Counted from the stretch's first letter, positions 32,597 to 43,995 are shown. The stretch: DNA of 64,000 nucleotides from Fistulifera solaris (GCA_030295235.1 AP026125.1:1674001-1738000); one strand, 5' to 3'. Translations and numbers: made by a program. The notes: generated by a model from the letters alone, not told the origin.

Positions 32597-33779
32597 CGGA
32601 GTCCCTTCGACGTGAGTCGGATGTAGTCTACCTTTCCGATCCTTGTATTCGACACCATCGTCCCTCACAAGGCCTCGTGTTTCGGTGTATGTAGCGGTGT
32701 GTGGGTTCCCATTCTCGCTATTATTTGGTCGCATCATACCGAATCGTCTATTCATGGTTCCGAGACATTGCATAATGCGTGCATCGAGATTGCTGGCGTG
32801 GCCGTCTTTTCGACTTGTTTCATTTTTGTTTGCTCGCGCCTCGCCCAGTCGCGTTTTGTTGCGGCTCCTTATGAGACAGAGTTTTGGGTACATTTGGCTC
32901 CGTTACTGTTTGACATCTTCGGGTGCCCCGGTAATCTGAACTTGGTCAGCATGAAAGAGAAGCTGCTCGGAATCGACTCTTGCCGACGTTGATGCCCATA
33001 TTTCACATATTCGAAGTCCGTGGTCGTTTCGAGTCGCTACTGAAGCGTTTTCCACCAGACTCTGCAAAGGAGGCGAAATGTAGCTGCAGGCACTACAAGC
33101 AACAGCTGTTTTCACTTTCAGCAGGGAACGCTAGAGGAAACGCGTCGACAATGCCGCGCTCGTCCTTTGGTACCAGGTAGCGACTAGCCAACAACACGTA
33201 TCGCTCATTTTTATAATTTTCGGGGATCTATTGTGCCGAACGAAGTGCATGGGACGGCTAAACGAATATCCTTGGGGATTGCGGGCCATTTATACAATAA
33301 CATGTCGATTTCAACACGCGATAATGTACTGGTCGCGACGACTTCTGGTAAGCCTACGCTTTCAAGTGGGCAATTCATTATCTTTTAGGTAACAAGCAAC
33401 ATTGAAACGAAGGTTTTGGTTCTCTAAATGATCATTTGATTTGTTCACCAAACCCTGACAAAAAGTGGAAGGTGCAAAGACAAGCCCTCTCGACCAAAAC
33501 AAGTTCTCTATCATTCAAGATAATCAATGACACGTTGCCGCGTAAGAGATCTTTCATCTTCCGGTAGACACTGGCAACAGAAATTGGCAAACCATAAAAA
33601 AAAGGTCGGAGCCGTTTTCCAGGTCGGATCTTCAACCCGATTTGGGTGATACTTGACGTAGATAGTTATTTCACCAAGCTGACTAGAATTTGATCAACGT
33701 GACGGGAAAGTAATCTCTACTCTAGTATTTTACAATTAATAACATATCAATCGAACCGACATGAGTGCCATGCAACTAG

Positions 33780-35118
33780 TTAATATTCCTCATCTACAGA
33801 ACCCATCCATTCCGCCAAGTCATCTAGTGATAGTGTTTCGACAGTCATATCTTCCAGATATTGCACCACGCCCGTACTTCGACCTTTTTCCAGTAAGCGT
33901 CCCTTAGGATGATGGTCTTTCAATATCACGACCAATCCACCCGTTTTCGGCAAGGCCGTCTCCAAGTAGCGCTCCGGGACCTTGTCCAAGATGGTACCCG
34001 AGTCCAGCTGCAGTGTAGCTCCTTTGGGAGTGACATCCACGACAACTGCCTTCTCCTTAAAGTATCGTCGACCGAGCTTTTCCGTGATAATACGAACACG
34101 GATGTGCGGTACGACCCATTTCAAGGCACTACGATCATCGTCCAAACGACTGCGTTTTAGTTTCTTTCTTTCATCCTCCTCTTTTCGATCTTTGCGTTTC
34201 GTATTAGCTCGATGACCATCGTCATTTAAAGGATCTCTTCTTGAATCTTCCTTCTTGATATTAGTTGATTCAGCGTAACGAAATGGCCGTTCCTCCAGTT
34301 CACTCCGTAGCAAAAGATCCCCCAACGCCCCGCGCTTCACAATGGTGTGTTCGGAATCCCCCTCAAATTGAATCTTCACATTATTTAATCCCGGAACACC
34401 CACCAACTGAATGATTTGTGCCCTTTTGATCCTACCATGATCAAGCTTCCGTCTTGTAATGTCCTCTGCTTATCCCATTTCTTCTGTTCGATCCGTTGCT
34501 TTTCGTATTCTTCTCGCTTCTTTTGTAATTTCGCCTGTTGTTGAAATTGATCCGGTCGTAACGGCTTTTTACTCAACTGTACCGGTTCCGACAAATCCGG
34601 TGTCGCCCCCAGTCCCAATCGATGGGGTCGTGGCATGGACATTTCCGTGTCACCTTTCGATTCTTCGCCAGTCCAACCCATGCCTCGTAACAGAGCGGAC
34701 CCGAATTCTGCAATGGGAACTCTTTGATACTGCTCCGAATGAATATTAAGTTCTTCGGGCAATCGTTGCAAATCTTGTTCGTATTGTTCACGATCAGTAT
34801 TGGAATTTTTCGCCGCCGCAATGACGCGAGTCGTCTCGGTGGTTGCGTTTGTCTTCTCGGCATCGGCTTGTAACAGCCGCGCCGCCTCTCGATCTTCGTC
34901 GGTTATTATTTGTGAATCATCATTACTTTGACGAGGACCTTTCCAGCGATTTGATTCAAGAGGAATCACCAGCGGTGTATCACGAGGACGTTCGGGTGGA
35001 TGCAAGACATGTTCACTTTCGTCGTCGTCTCCAAAGGCGGATGCTTTCTTTTTGTTTTCGATTTACTAGTTTTGAGTTGTAAACTTAATTTTGTATGACT
35101 CGTCTCTGCATCTGTCAT
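33780..35118 (-). CDS. GPKOW: G-patch and KOW domain splicing factor (GPKOW/MOS2/Spp2-like)
   Basis: A nuclear RNA-binding protein of about 446 residues. Its relatives stimulate the spliceosomal helicase Prp2/DHX16 and help activate the spliceosome. The N-terminus (MTDAETSHTKLSLQLKTSKS) leads into SAFGDDDESE. The G-patch is YQRVPIAEFGSALLRGMGW with PRPHRLGLGA. After a charged region comes a first KOW-like segment (RAQIIQLVGVPGLNNVKIQF). Near the C-terminus lies a second KOW segment (VHPI-type block read as VVVDVTPKGATLQLDSGTIL, then KTGGLVVILKDHHPKGRLLE). One-base slips occur near 35049-35053 (T5 on the plus strand) and 34424-34427 (T4). Each sits between conserved segments, and the true ATG at 35118 is reached only across the first one. 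Confidence 0.85.
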
Positions 35119-35715
35119 GATCACTTGATAATGAAGAGCGGGCTTTCTTCAAGGGATGATGAATGTTGTAGGTGATGGCGATGGCCATGGTCTTTCGAAG
35201 TGTTGGTGTTGGCCGTATTTTTTCTAGTTTCGTCGTTTGTGTGCACCATTGAGTCTTGCTTGAGTCCACTCGTGAATAAAACGGACGAGAAAATGTCGTT
35301 CATGACCATTGCTTCTACTTTTTAGTTCACACTCCGACATCCAACGGCACGATTTCACACACACTGTGCATCAAGCAGTAGGCGGAACGCAATGCGGTGC
35401 AAATTAGAGGGGCATGCAGCCACGCCTTTTTTAGCAAGACCCGCCGCTGCGTTGCATGATGAGAGAAAGATGTTTTATTTCATTGCATTTGAAAGATAGG
35501 AAGTCGATGAAATCAGGCTTTGTCTGGAGAAAACAAAGGAAATAAGATAAATAAAAATTGTTTAGCCTTAGAGTGCAGCAATCATCGCGCTAGCTCGAAA
35601 AACACTAGAGTAGGCCGTCCGTTCATTCAAGTTTGCTCGCTCACCACGCAACAACATACCTTGACGCTGTGCATTCCTTCTATACTGTCAATCACTAGCT
35701 ATCGTTAAAACACAC
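35119..35715. other. intergenic region between divergent genes
   Basis: A shared promoter region for GPKOW (minus) and the PH/J-domain gene (plus). No repeat or RNA gene was recognised. Confidence 0.4.
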
Positions 35716-38233
35716 ATGTCCGTTCCGCCGCCTCCCCCGCGGAATGCGAACGATGTACTCGCTAAGCAGCTCATTGATTGTGCTGTTTTAGTCAAAAAGG
35801 AGAACACGGACCGCTCCTTCACAAAACGCTCCGCGATTTATCCAAGTATATTGGCGGAGCTCCTTCTTCGGTAGACCAAAATGGAAGTTCCGGTAGTCAC
35901 AGTGTTACATCTTCCGAAGGAACTACAACAGCGACTACTACAACGACAAGTACAAACAAAGGGACACGGAGTAAATTATCGCAATTCGGCAAAAGATTGT
36001 GGGCACTTTGAAACATTCGAGCGGCGCGGACGAGGAACCCGCCAAGCCGCCTCCCGTCGTCGGACGTGTCGTTCATGGAAGTGCTGACAAAGCGACGTGG
36101 CTTGCTGGTCACGAGCATGAAGGTGACTGGTGTGAAGAACATTTCTGTCAGGGCTGTGCCTGCAAGCAACGACAAACTACAGTGAAGGCGCCGATGCTGG
36201 CGACGAATGTCACACGCATCCGTACGAAACCGGCATTTCATCGACCGGCGAATCCACAATCGGCTATGGTTGCCAATGGCTGGATCGAACAAGCACGTCG
36301 CAGTAAGATGCGGACGGTGTGGAAGGAAGTATTGGCGTCGGTGGTGGAAGGGCGGAAACCGGGAGAAGAAACAACTTTGTGGATTCAACGTGAAGTCATC
36401 ATAGACGGCAAAACGACTTTGGAGGCTTTACATCAGCTTCCGATACGGTGGATGCAAGAAGTGTTCTTTTTGGGTGATATCGAAAACCGCTTCAGCATCA
36501 AGATTTATCATTTGCCCGATGAGTTCATGTTCCGATGCCCGGACGCAGATTCGGCTCAAAACTGGGTGTTGACTCTGCGAAGTATGAAGGAAATTGTTCA
36601 GAGGCAAGGATCGGCGCCTCCTCCTCCGACAGTGACCCAAGAACAACGAATGCACGATGAAGAGAGAAATGTGGTCGAGCCTCGTCCAAGACCGACCGCG
36701 CCCGTCGCTCAGCAGGCTCCGCCGAGTCCTTCATCGTCAGCACCTCCACAGCAACGACCAACATCACCACCACAGGAAACCTCACCTCGAATGACAGTCA
36801 AAGAGTTACGAGCGATTGCACATGGAGCGGGGATAAGCACTATTGGTATGGAACGGTCCGAACTCGAAGCGATCGTCTTGAAAATCTCCAACGGTCAGGT
36901 CGTAGCCGATGAAAAGGCAGCATCAAGTGCTCCTCCCAATAAACAAAAAATAACTGAAGTAAGCCCAGATCACGATGTGTCGGATCGAGGACGATCTCCT
37001 GTTCCCATTGAGCATTCTCCGAGCGATGAAGATGAAGTGGCAGCGAAGCAACGAGAAGAAGATAAAGTTGAAAAGGAACGAGCCCGACAACGGCAGTTTG
37101 AAAAAGAGGAAGCGGCGAAACGTAAAGCCTTTCGCGAAGAAGCTGAAAGGCGAAGAGCTCGAGAAGAAGAAGCGAGAATACAAGCTGAGAAAGACGAAGA
37201 GGCAAGGCAGAAAGAACAACAAGAAATTCTTCAGAGGTCACTTGCAGAGAAAGTTAAGCGACAACAAGAGCAAGAGCGTAGGCGAAAGGAAGAAGAAGAG
37301 CGCAAGGTTATGGAAGCAGAACGTTTGAAACGCGAAGAAGAAGAGCACAAGCGTCGTGTGGCTGAATTGCATGCCGCCGAGATGCGTAAGAAGCAGGAAG
37401 AAGCCGCCCGGTTACAGCAAGAGCAATACAAGCAGCAACAAGAAGCTTGGAAGCAACAGCAACAGGCAGAAGCAGAGCGTTTGCGATTTGTACAGCAGCA
37501 ACAGGCGGAAGAGGCACGTCGACAGCATGAAGCATTTTTACGACAGCAACCAGCTCAACAACAGCAGCAACAACATCATCAACAACAGCAGTACCAACAA
37601 TGGCAGCAAGCTCACCCTGGCCAACATCCACAGGCCGGCCATCCACAATGGCTACATCCTCCACAAGGACAGTACCCTCAGTGGCAGCAACAAAACGGTT
37701 ACCCTCCTAATCAGCAATATCCTCATGGGGCACAAGTGCCTCAGCAAGGTGCAGGTCATCCAGGACAGGCGCCTCCGCCCCAGAGTGCGTCTCCGTTCAG
37801 CTCGAAATATGCAAACATGGCTAAACAAAACGAGACAGGGTCTATTGAAAAGCTTAAACATGGTATCCTGGTTGAATGGGCCCTGCAACCACCGCATTTT
37901 CAAATATTGAGGCCGATTGAAGACCTTCTCATGTCTATTCATGGAGTGTTTCCACCAAGATTCGGGGTGCCTGCGCATGATTATTTTAGTAAATGGAGTC
38001 CAATCAAAAGGGATGACCTGAGCTTAGGGCCAAGCATGGGAAATCGTACCGATAGTGAAAAGCTGAATAAGATAGTCCGAAAGCAACTCCGCTTTTTTCT
38101 TCACCCCGACAAGTTGCCAAAAGACTTATCGGAAGGACAAGTTTATGTTTGCAAACTACTATGGGATATTTGTAACGATGCGTGGGAGGAGCACAAAAAG
38201 CGGGAAGAAGAATTGGGTTGGATGCGTTCCTAG
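35716..38233 (+). CDS. PH-like, SAP-like, coiled-coil and J-domain protein
   Basis: About 838 residues. After a short Pro-rich start (MSVPPPPPRNANDVL), residues about 180-300 hold a PH-like domain (TTLWIQREVIIDGKTTLEAL, FSIKIYHLPDEFMFRCPDAD, SAQNWVLTLRSMKEI), which usually binds phosphoinositides or proteins. A short SAP-like motif follows (MTVKELRAIAHGAGISTIGM). Next comes a long charged coiled coil (about residues 440-590), then a Gln/Pro-rich stretch. The last 120 residues contain a divergent J-domain: helix II KIVRKQLRFF, the HPD tripeptide in LHPDKLPKD and helix III VCKLLWDICNDAWEEHKK. HPD is the contact with Hsp70, so a co-chaperone role, for instance at membranes or in vesicle uncoating, is possible. 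Frame slips lie at A runs at 35794 and 35991; conserved-looking sequence continues across both. Confidence 0.72.
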
Positions 38234-38347
38234 AAACTTTATCGGCTTTCTCTGTAGACTGCAGCCTTAGTTTATGTAAATGCTGTCTATAAGACTGTAA
38301 TCTGCATGTTACCTGTCATCAAACATATCTAGAATACATGCGTGGAG

Positions 38348-39912
38348 CTATAACTGATCCTTGAAAGTCATGCGACATTTAGCAGTACGAACAAGCTCAT
38401 CAGGTAGCACGCGCAACCGTGGATAAAAGTCATATCCAAGCTTCTCTTCGTCGTCTTCGTTACGTTTCGTAAGCTCGTGTCGGCCTGAAAGAATTAATCG
38501 TCCTCGTTGATCATGCTCGAGGACAACCATTTCACAGTTTTTGGGATTTGCTAATAAATGGAATTGATCAATAGTGTATCGATAATACCTGGTCAATAAC
38601 ACACGAATGGCAATTCCATGAGTAATGAGAACATAATGACGACTCTTGTGGATGTCAAAGGAACGCCACAGCGAATCCAGAAACGTTGAGATCCGATCAA
38701 AGACATCGGCACCCGACTCGCCGTTCGGAAAGCGAAAATAAAATGCTCCAAATTGAGCTCGCTCTTTCTTGCATTGATCCACGACGGATGGTTTCTGATA
38801 ATTTCCAAAGTCTTGCTCTCGTATTCGTGGATCCTCTCGCCAGGATAACCCCAGTTCCAGAAGTCGACTGTACCATGCTTTGAGACGGGCTTTTCGATCG
38901 ACAATATGACCAAATTCTTTTCCGGATCACACCACGCTGATACGATGCCGTGAAACGTCTCTACCGTCCGCACATACGGACTGATGATAAAGTGCACGTT
39001 GTTGGCGTCGCCCAACAGTTGCTCCTTTAGATGTTTTCCCGCAGTCCTGGCTTGTTCCCAACCCAGTTCCGTGAGCGGCATGGCATTGTCGGGTGTTGTT
39101 GAGTAAAATTGTTCATCAATATTGCCCATGGATTGCCCGTGACGAAGAAGAATCAGTTTTTGTGGCATAATTTGTGCATTGTATTGAGTGCGGGCGGCGC
39201 GATTTTGTAATTGGATGGAATGATGACTGCCGTGTCGAGAGTGACGAATGTCGTTCGTTGATAGAGTATCGGATCGTCGTACACTGGATGATGGGGGCGT
39301 AGGCAGGGATGATGAACGTGCCATCGGGGGATGTTGAGGAAGGAGATTATCTCTCTGTTGGTAAGGCTGTGTCGTTGCCGACGGCTTGACTGGCAGCAAA
39401 GGATGATCGCCATCGAGACTGCCGCCGAGTTCTTCTATTTCGTCATAGGATCCAGAGACAGTTCGAAACAGACGCCGCTGGGCTTGTTTGGAGTATGGTT
39501 TGCGACTGGATGTTCCGGAAACAACCGTAAGACTTTCTTCCTGATTGTATTTTTCGAAGTGAGACCAATTCGACTGAAAAGGATGATTAGGAACATCTTC
39601 CGAAGACGAAGTAGACGATCCGTCACTATCCGTCCAGTAATCTGAGTTTTCTCGTTCCGAGACTTCGTGAAAGGACAATCGCTCTCGCCGCCTCTGCCGG
39701 TACAATTGCTCCCATGTTGTTGTATCTTGTTTTCCGCGGCGCGTTTCTTTTGTTACAGTATCTGGTACATTTGAGGGAAAGGATAGGATGTTGTCATTGT
39801 TTTGAGGACCGCGCCTATGATGCAGCCACTGCGAGAACGCAGTTATTCCGACAAAGGCCGTCAACGATAAAGCATTGAGTATGAATTGATCATTGACTTT
39901 TCCCGTGCTCAT
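38348..39912 (-). CDS. membrane-anchored histidine phosphatase (phosphoglycerate mutase superfamily)
   Basis: About 521 residues. A hydrophobic N-terminal segment (ILNALSLTAFVGITAFSQWL) probably anchors it, followed by about 200 residues of Ser-rich disordered sequence. The catalytic domain starts with the phosphate-accepting His in KLILLRHGQSMGN and includes PLTELGWEQARTAGKHLKEQ and FIISPYVRTVETFHGI. Across a frame slip between about 38783 and 38890 it continues as DPRIREQDFGNYQ, FYFRFPNGESGADVFDRIST and the second catalytic His in VLITHGIAIRVLLTRYY. This order matches the eukaryotic broad-specificity phosphatase branch more than glycolytic mutases. The substrate is unknown. It is divergent from MIOS, with palindrome array 2 between the two starts. 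Confidence 0.82.
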
Positions 39913-40099
39913 AATGATGTATTACTAAGCAAAGTTCAGTAATGAACCTGTCGCATGTCTCGATCAAGGAGCTTGTTAATCATCAAATGGATCAACTTTT
40001 TTATGATGAATACGCCACTATGAAACGTTGCGCCAAAATGAGCGCTTCATTTATTTTCCCCCGCGAGGTGAGCGAATAAAAAAATCAAACGACCGCTGG

Positions 40100-40450
40100 G
40101 TAATGAAATACAACTGGTCCAGAATTTCTGGAACAAGCCTGATTTTCTGTAGGAATAAAATACACGTGGTCCAGAATTTCTGGACCAACCCAGATTTTCT
40201 GTATGAATAAAATACAACTGGTCCAGAATTTCTGGACCAACCAGATTTTCTGTATGAATGAAATACAACTGGTCCAGAATTTCTAGAACAACCCAGATTT
40301 TCTGTAGGAATAAAATACACGTGGTCCAGAATTTCTGGACCAACCCAGATTTTCTGTATGAATGAAATACACGTGGTCCAGAATTTCTGGAGCAACCCAG
40401 ATTTTCTGTATGAATGAAATACAACTGGTCCGGAATTTCTGGACCAATCA
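40100..40450. repeat. palindrome array 2: seven copies of a 52-bp unit
   Basis: GGTCCAG occurs at about 40116, 40168, 40220, 40271, 40323, 40375 and 40427, a period of 51-52 bp. Each unit holds the near-perfect palindrome GGTCCAGAATTTCTGGACC (9-bp arms around one base), a second weaker CAGATTTTCTG, and a spacer of the type TATGAATAAAATACAACT. The core is the same as in arrays 1 and 3, but the flanking bases differ and stay matched on both arms. Long open frames on the minus strand arise only because the unit lacks stops. Confidence 0.92.
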
Positions 40451-40631
40451 GACGGTTTACTTTTGTGTTTTTCTCATAGACCATGGTGATAGCTTCAGCT
40501 CAAAATTAAATCCTTCTGCTTCTTAGATTTCTAAAGTGCTGTGATCTACGTCTGACTTCCAAAAGGTGAAATTTTCCTCGATGCTGCGAATTTAATTCTG
40601 ACTATAGCCCAAAGTGTTGTTCGTTTTTCGC

Positions 40632-40726
40632 CATGACTGAAATCAGTCATGACGAGTCATGAGACAAAATAGCTTTACTATAAGCCTAAACTGAAGGCGC
40701 CCTTTTCTATGACTGAATGTCAGTCA
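40632..40726. promoter_or_regulatory. paired inverted TGACTGA/TCAGTCA motifs upstream of MIOS
   Basis: CATGACTGAAATCAGTCATG at 40632-40651 is a palindrome with 9-bp arms. TGACTGAATGTCAGTCA at 40710-40726 has 7-bp arms around ATG. They lie 150-245 bp before the MIOS ATG. The half-site resembles bZIP (AP-1/CRE-like) sites, so they are candidate transcription-factor sites; this is inference from sequence only. Confidence 0.45.
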
Positions 40727-40875
40727 CGATCCGAGGATTTTGCTCCGCCGCCGATCTTTGTTTTGCATCACATGCAACTACATCGGTGTCGAGGCATCTT
40801 CGGATGAAGGCTCTTGCATATTCAAATCAATAATCAAAGCACTAACAACATCAGATTATTCTAACGCCTTTTACA

Positions 40876-43815
40876 ATGTCACAAATACACAACAATCAGC
40901 AGAATGAAGCAAAAGATTCTGTTCCGACCGCTCATTATCCGCCGATGGTATCTTCGAGTTCTCCTTCGTCGCGCTTTCCTTCCATGCAGTTAAACAGTAT
41001 TCGAGGTACAACTGCTACCACCGCGAATGTTGCAGAAGATAAGACCCGAAGTTATCCGAAACAACAAGTTCTATTTTGCGATTACGATCAACTCGCGGTG
41101 ATTAATTGTCATCCAGAATCATCGTCTTCGCGCAAGAACGGTCCCGTACTCATGGAATGGAAGCAAGTAATATTCAATGAGAACGGAAAACTGTTTGACG
41201 TTCAAACTAGGAAACAGTCTCGCGGAAATCCCAGTCTCGGTCTCAGTGTCAGCTCTACGTGTTTAGATGTTTTGAGCACCAAAGTATGCGCCACCGGGCT
41301 GACCACCGGTGCTCTTTGCTTGCATTCCTTCGACACGGGTACGGTAGAATATTATCATTTACCGCGCAATCATCGTCCTGCTACTGCCGTCGCCTGTCAT
41401 GGTGGGCATCAAGTTGCGGTGGGATTGATGGGAAATGTCGACAACAATCATCATCCGAGAGCATCCAGTATGGCGAGCGGGGGCATGAATACGATAGGTC
41501 AGGGCACCAACCTTCCTACCGGAGCACAAGCGAGTGACCGCGATTACGGAGCATTTGTTTGGGAGCCGCCTCGTAAAACGCCCGTGTATAAATTATCACA
41601 TCAACTCGGCGTGACGGCCTTGCATTGGTTGGATGCGAGTTTGCTCGTCGGAAATCGACATCAATGGCAATGGTATGACTTGAGACAACGCCAGCCGGTG
41701 AGTGTGGTGAATGCCAAAGTTTCGCATTTGACCTCATTGAGTGCGGATGCGAATCGAAACAGTCACTTGGTGATTTCGAGTCACAAATCCATAGTCCAAT
41801 TGTGGGATGCACGGAGACTCGCGACACCCGTCAGCGAAATCAAAGTATCGTTCCCTTCGGGTAGTAATGACGAAGTCACTGGCTTAAAAGTCATACCCAA
41901 CAGCGAGCAACTTTTCTTGCTGACCGATGAATCGCTGCTGGAATACAATCTGAACAACACCAGTCGACCCGTACACGTGAATACAATTTTGAGTCGTTCC
42001 CAACGCATGGTGGATTTTGCTTTGTATCCCTTTGCCTCTGCAGAAACAGGTGGAGCCGAGGAACGGACTCCCAATCAGCGAGCTGTTTCTCAGCTTTTCC
42101 CGAATCGAGTTGTTGCGATTGTCGATGAAAATGACAGCAATCAAAACCGTACTTACGAGATCAGTACACAAAAGAAAAGTACGATTCAAACGTTGGCGCG
42201 TCAACCACTGGCTCCCCTAGCATGGTCACAGCGACAGCTCGTACATGGTTTCGGTCGAACTTTGTGGGCTGACAATAATGATAGCACCAACAAGGACATT
42301 GATGACAACCTACTTACTTGGAAATTCACGTTGCAACCAATGCACAACATACAGTTGCTTCGCAATCATACCCCGCCTGATAGTCAATTAAGCCAAGAAC
42401 GACATGATGCGCTTCTTCGTGTGTGGCATTGGTTGGAGCGTGTCGAAGAAATGGAAGAGAATAAACCAATCAATCACGCTGGAGTTGGCGATGTTCTTCT
42501 TCTCAACAAAGATACGTCTTCGGAAATGCAATCTTTTTCGGAAGAATTGGGTTGTCGCATATTTGAGAGTAAAGACAGGCTAGATGTTTTAGATAGTTGT
42601 GGATGGGCCGGGAAATATGATTTATTCAACGTGCTGGGTCAATGTGAAGCAATGCAAGCATACGAAAGAGCGGCGGCGTTGGCTATCTGGCATGGAGATC
42701 TTGGTGCAGCAGTCGATACCTTGCAACGCGGTGCACAAATCTTGCGTGATTCCGATAAGAGTTGCGAGAAAAATTCTGCTTACGCTGAATTACTGGATCT
42801 TGCAGCGATTTCTGTTGCGGGATTTCGTGGGGACTTTGAGTCAGCCAAATCATCGGTATGGCGAAGAACTTGCGCAAACCTGCTAAAGCGTCCTGGGTTT
42901 GAGGAAGGTAGAGCTGCATACGTGAAGAGTGCTCTAAAATTCCTTATAGCATTGGATAATCAGCAGGTGATCCACGATGACACATTGAGTCTGGCAGATC
43001 GAGTTGCTTTCTGCTGTCGATTCGCAGAACAAAGTGACTTGAAGAAATTTCTTGAAAACACGATAAATCATTGTAAAGAAACTGGCAATCTTGAGGGTGT
43101 TACTATTACAGGAATATCAAAGGATGGAATTGAAATCATCCAAGCCTACGTGGACCGGTACGCCGATGTCGCGACTGCAGCCCTTATTACAAGTCGGGTG
43201 ATTCTTCCCCCTGAGTGGACGACTGAGCGGCGTGTGTGCACGGAATGGTTGGAATCCTTCCGCTCCATTTTGAACTCATGCCAAATGTGGCAAACAAGAG
43301 CCATTTTTGATGTGGACCGTAGTGAATTGCTACGTCGCTTTAAAGCACGACAGATGCCTGCACTTTCAAACTCACGTCGCGCCATACCAATGCGTCGGTC
43401 AAAGGGACCCGATCCCGACGTCCACGTGGCTATTCCTTCACAGTTGGACGCACGCTGTAATTACTGTAATTCTTCGCTTGGACTTAAGAATCAAGACGGG
43501 GCTCCCAATCAATGGCTCTCTAAAATGAAACCAGTGCTATCATGCTGCCCAACATGTCGAAAACCGCTACCTCGCTGCTCGATCTGCATGCTATCGCTGG
43601 GTGTACTTAATCCTTTTGTTGAGCTGACAAAGGATCGATCGAAGAACGCAGACTCGCAGTCCCTTGGTAGCTTACCATTCGCAGAATGGTTCACATGGTG
43701 CATGAGATGCAAACATGGCGGACATGCCCATCACCTCGTTGGCTGGTTTTCTAAGCACAATGTATGCCCCGTGAGTGACTGCGATTGTAACTGCCAGTTT
43801 GATGGTAGTACTTGA
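40876..43815 (+). CDS. MIOS: GATOR2 complex subunit MIOS (Sea4/Mio homologue)
   Basis: MIOS is a subunit of GATOR2, which relays amino-acid availability to TORC1 on lysosomal or vacuolar membranes. The 979-residue protein is within the usual size range. The N-terminal half is a WD40 propeller (for example SSHKSIVQLWDARRLATPVS, ALHWLDASLLVGNRHQWQWY). An alpha-solenoid follows (AYERAAALAIWHGDLGAAVD, QRGAQILRD). The C-terminal zinc module is diagnostic: CCPTCRKPLPRCSICMLSLG, FAEWFTWCMRCKHGGHAHHL, WFSKHNVCPVSDCDCNC, a RING-like double zinc site. The frame is unbroken over 2.9 kb, in contrast to many neighbours. Confidence 0.92.
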   Translation: MSQIHNNQQNEAKDSVPTAHYPPMVSSSSPSSRFPSMQLNSIRGTTATTANVAEDKTRSYPKQQVLFCDYDQLAVINCHPESSSSRKNGPVLMEWKQVIFNENGKLFDVQTRKQSRGNPSLGLSVSSTCLDVLSTKVCATGLTTGALCLHSFDTGTVEYYHLPRNHRPATAVACHGGHQVAVGLMGNVDNNHHPRASSMASGGMNTIGQGTNLPTGAQASDRDYGAFVWEPPRKTPVYKLSHQLGVTALHWLDASLLVGNRHQWQWYDLRQRQPVSVVNAKVSHLTSLSADANRNSHLVISSHKSIVQLWDARRLATPVSEIKVSFPSGSNDEVTGLKVIPNSEQLFLLTDESLLEYNLNNTSRPVHVNTILSRSQRMVDFALYPFASAETGGAEERTPNQRAVSQLFPNRVVAIVDENDSNQNRTYEISTQKKSTIQTLARQPLAPLAWSQRQLVHGFGRTLWADNNDSTNKDIDDNLLTWKFTLQPMHNIQLLRNHTPPDSQLSQERHDALLRVWHWLERVEEMEENKPINHAGVGDVLLLNKDTSSEMQSFSEELGCRIFESKDRLDVLDSCGWAGKYDLFNVLGQCEAMQAYERAAALAIWHGDLGAAVDTLQRGAQILRDSDKSCEKNSAYAELLDLAAISVAGFRGDFESAKSSVWRRTCANLLKRPGFEEGRAAYVKSALKFLIALDNQQVIHDDTLSLADRVAFCCRFAEQSDLKKFLENTINHCKETGNLEGVTITGISKDGIEIIQAYVDRYADVATAALITSRVILPPEWTTERRVCTEWLESFRSILNSCQMWQTRAIFDVDRSELLRRFKARQMPALSNSRRAIPMRRSKGPDPDVHVAIPSQLDARCNYCNSSLGLKNQDGAPNQWLSKMKPVLSCCPTCRKPLPRCSICMLSLGVLNPFVELTKDRSKNADSQSLGSLPFAEWFTWCMRCKHGGHAHHLVGWFSKHNVCPVSDCDCNCQFDGST

Positions 43816-43995
43816 TGTACTTGTACGTTTCTTTAGTACACATTATCATTTTGAAGCAAGCAACGTGGCAAAGGAATTATGGTTGAACGAGATGCTTCGG
43901 CAATCAATAATTTCCGGACCTGCGGAAGTACTTGGTCGTCCTTGAAATACGCACTTACAGAGCAATTTTCCTAATCGAGCAAAAGTCCAAGGTAC

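Larger units (their letters stand above)
31740..33779. other. 2-kb gene-poor region with repeats
   Basis: No protein gene is supported; short frames on both strands around 32560-33180 overlap one another and lack family features. The region holds one R2 repeat copy and a 32-bp direct repeat, annotated separately. The rest looks unique. Confidence 0.45.
39913..40875. other. upstream region shared by histidine phosphatase and MIOS
   Basis: It contains palindrome array 2 (40100-40450) and two TGACTGA/TCAGTCA inverted motifs (40632-40726), annotated separately. No gene is seen. Confidence 0.5.

Noticed and set aside
32561-33180. Open frames of 66-110 codons on both strands
   Set aside because: They overlap each other, show no motif and lie in a gap with repeats; they look like chance frames.
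40100-40450. CRISPR-like array of repeats and spacers
   Set aside because: The spacers are as similar as the repeats, there are no cas genes and the genome is eukaryotic; it is a plain tandem repeat.
40047-40484. 145-codon minus-strand frame with LDQLYFIHTENLG-type repeats
   Set aside because: It is an exact readout of the 52-bp DNA repeat; a second minus-strand frame is equally open. No start context or family supports a gene.
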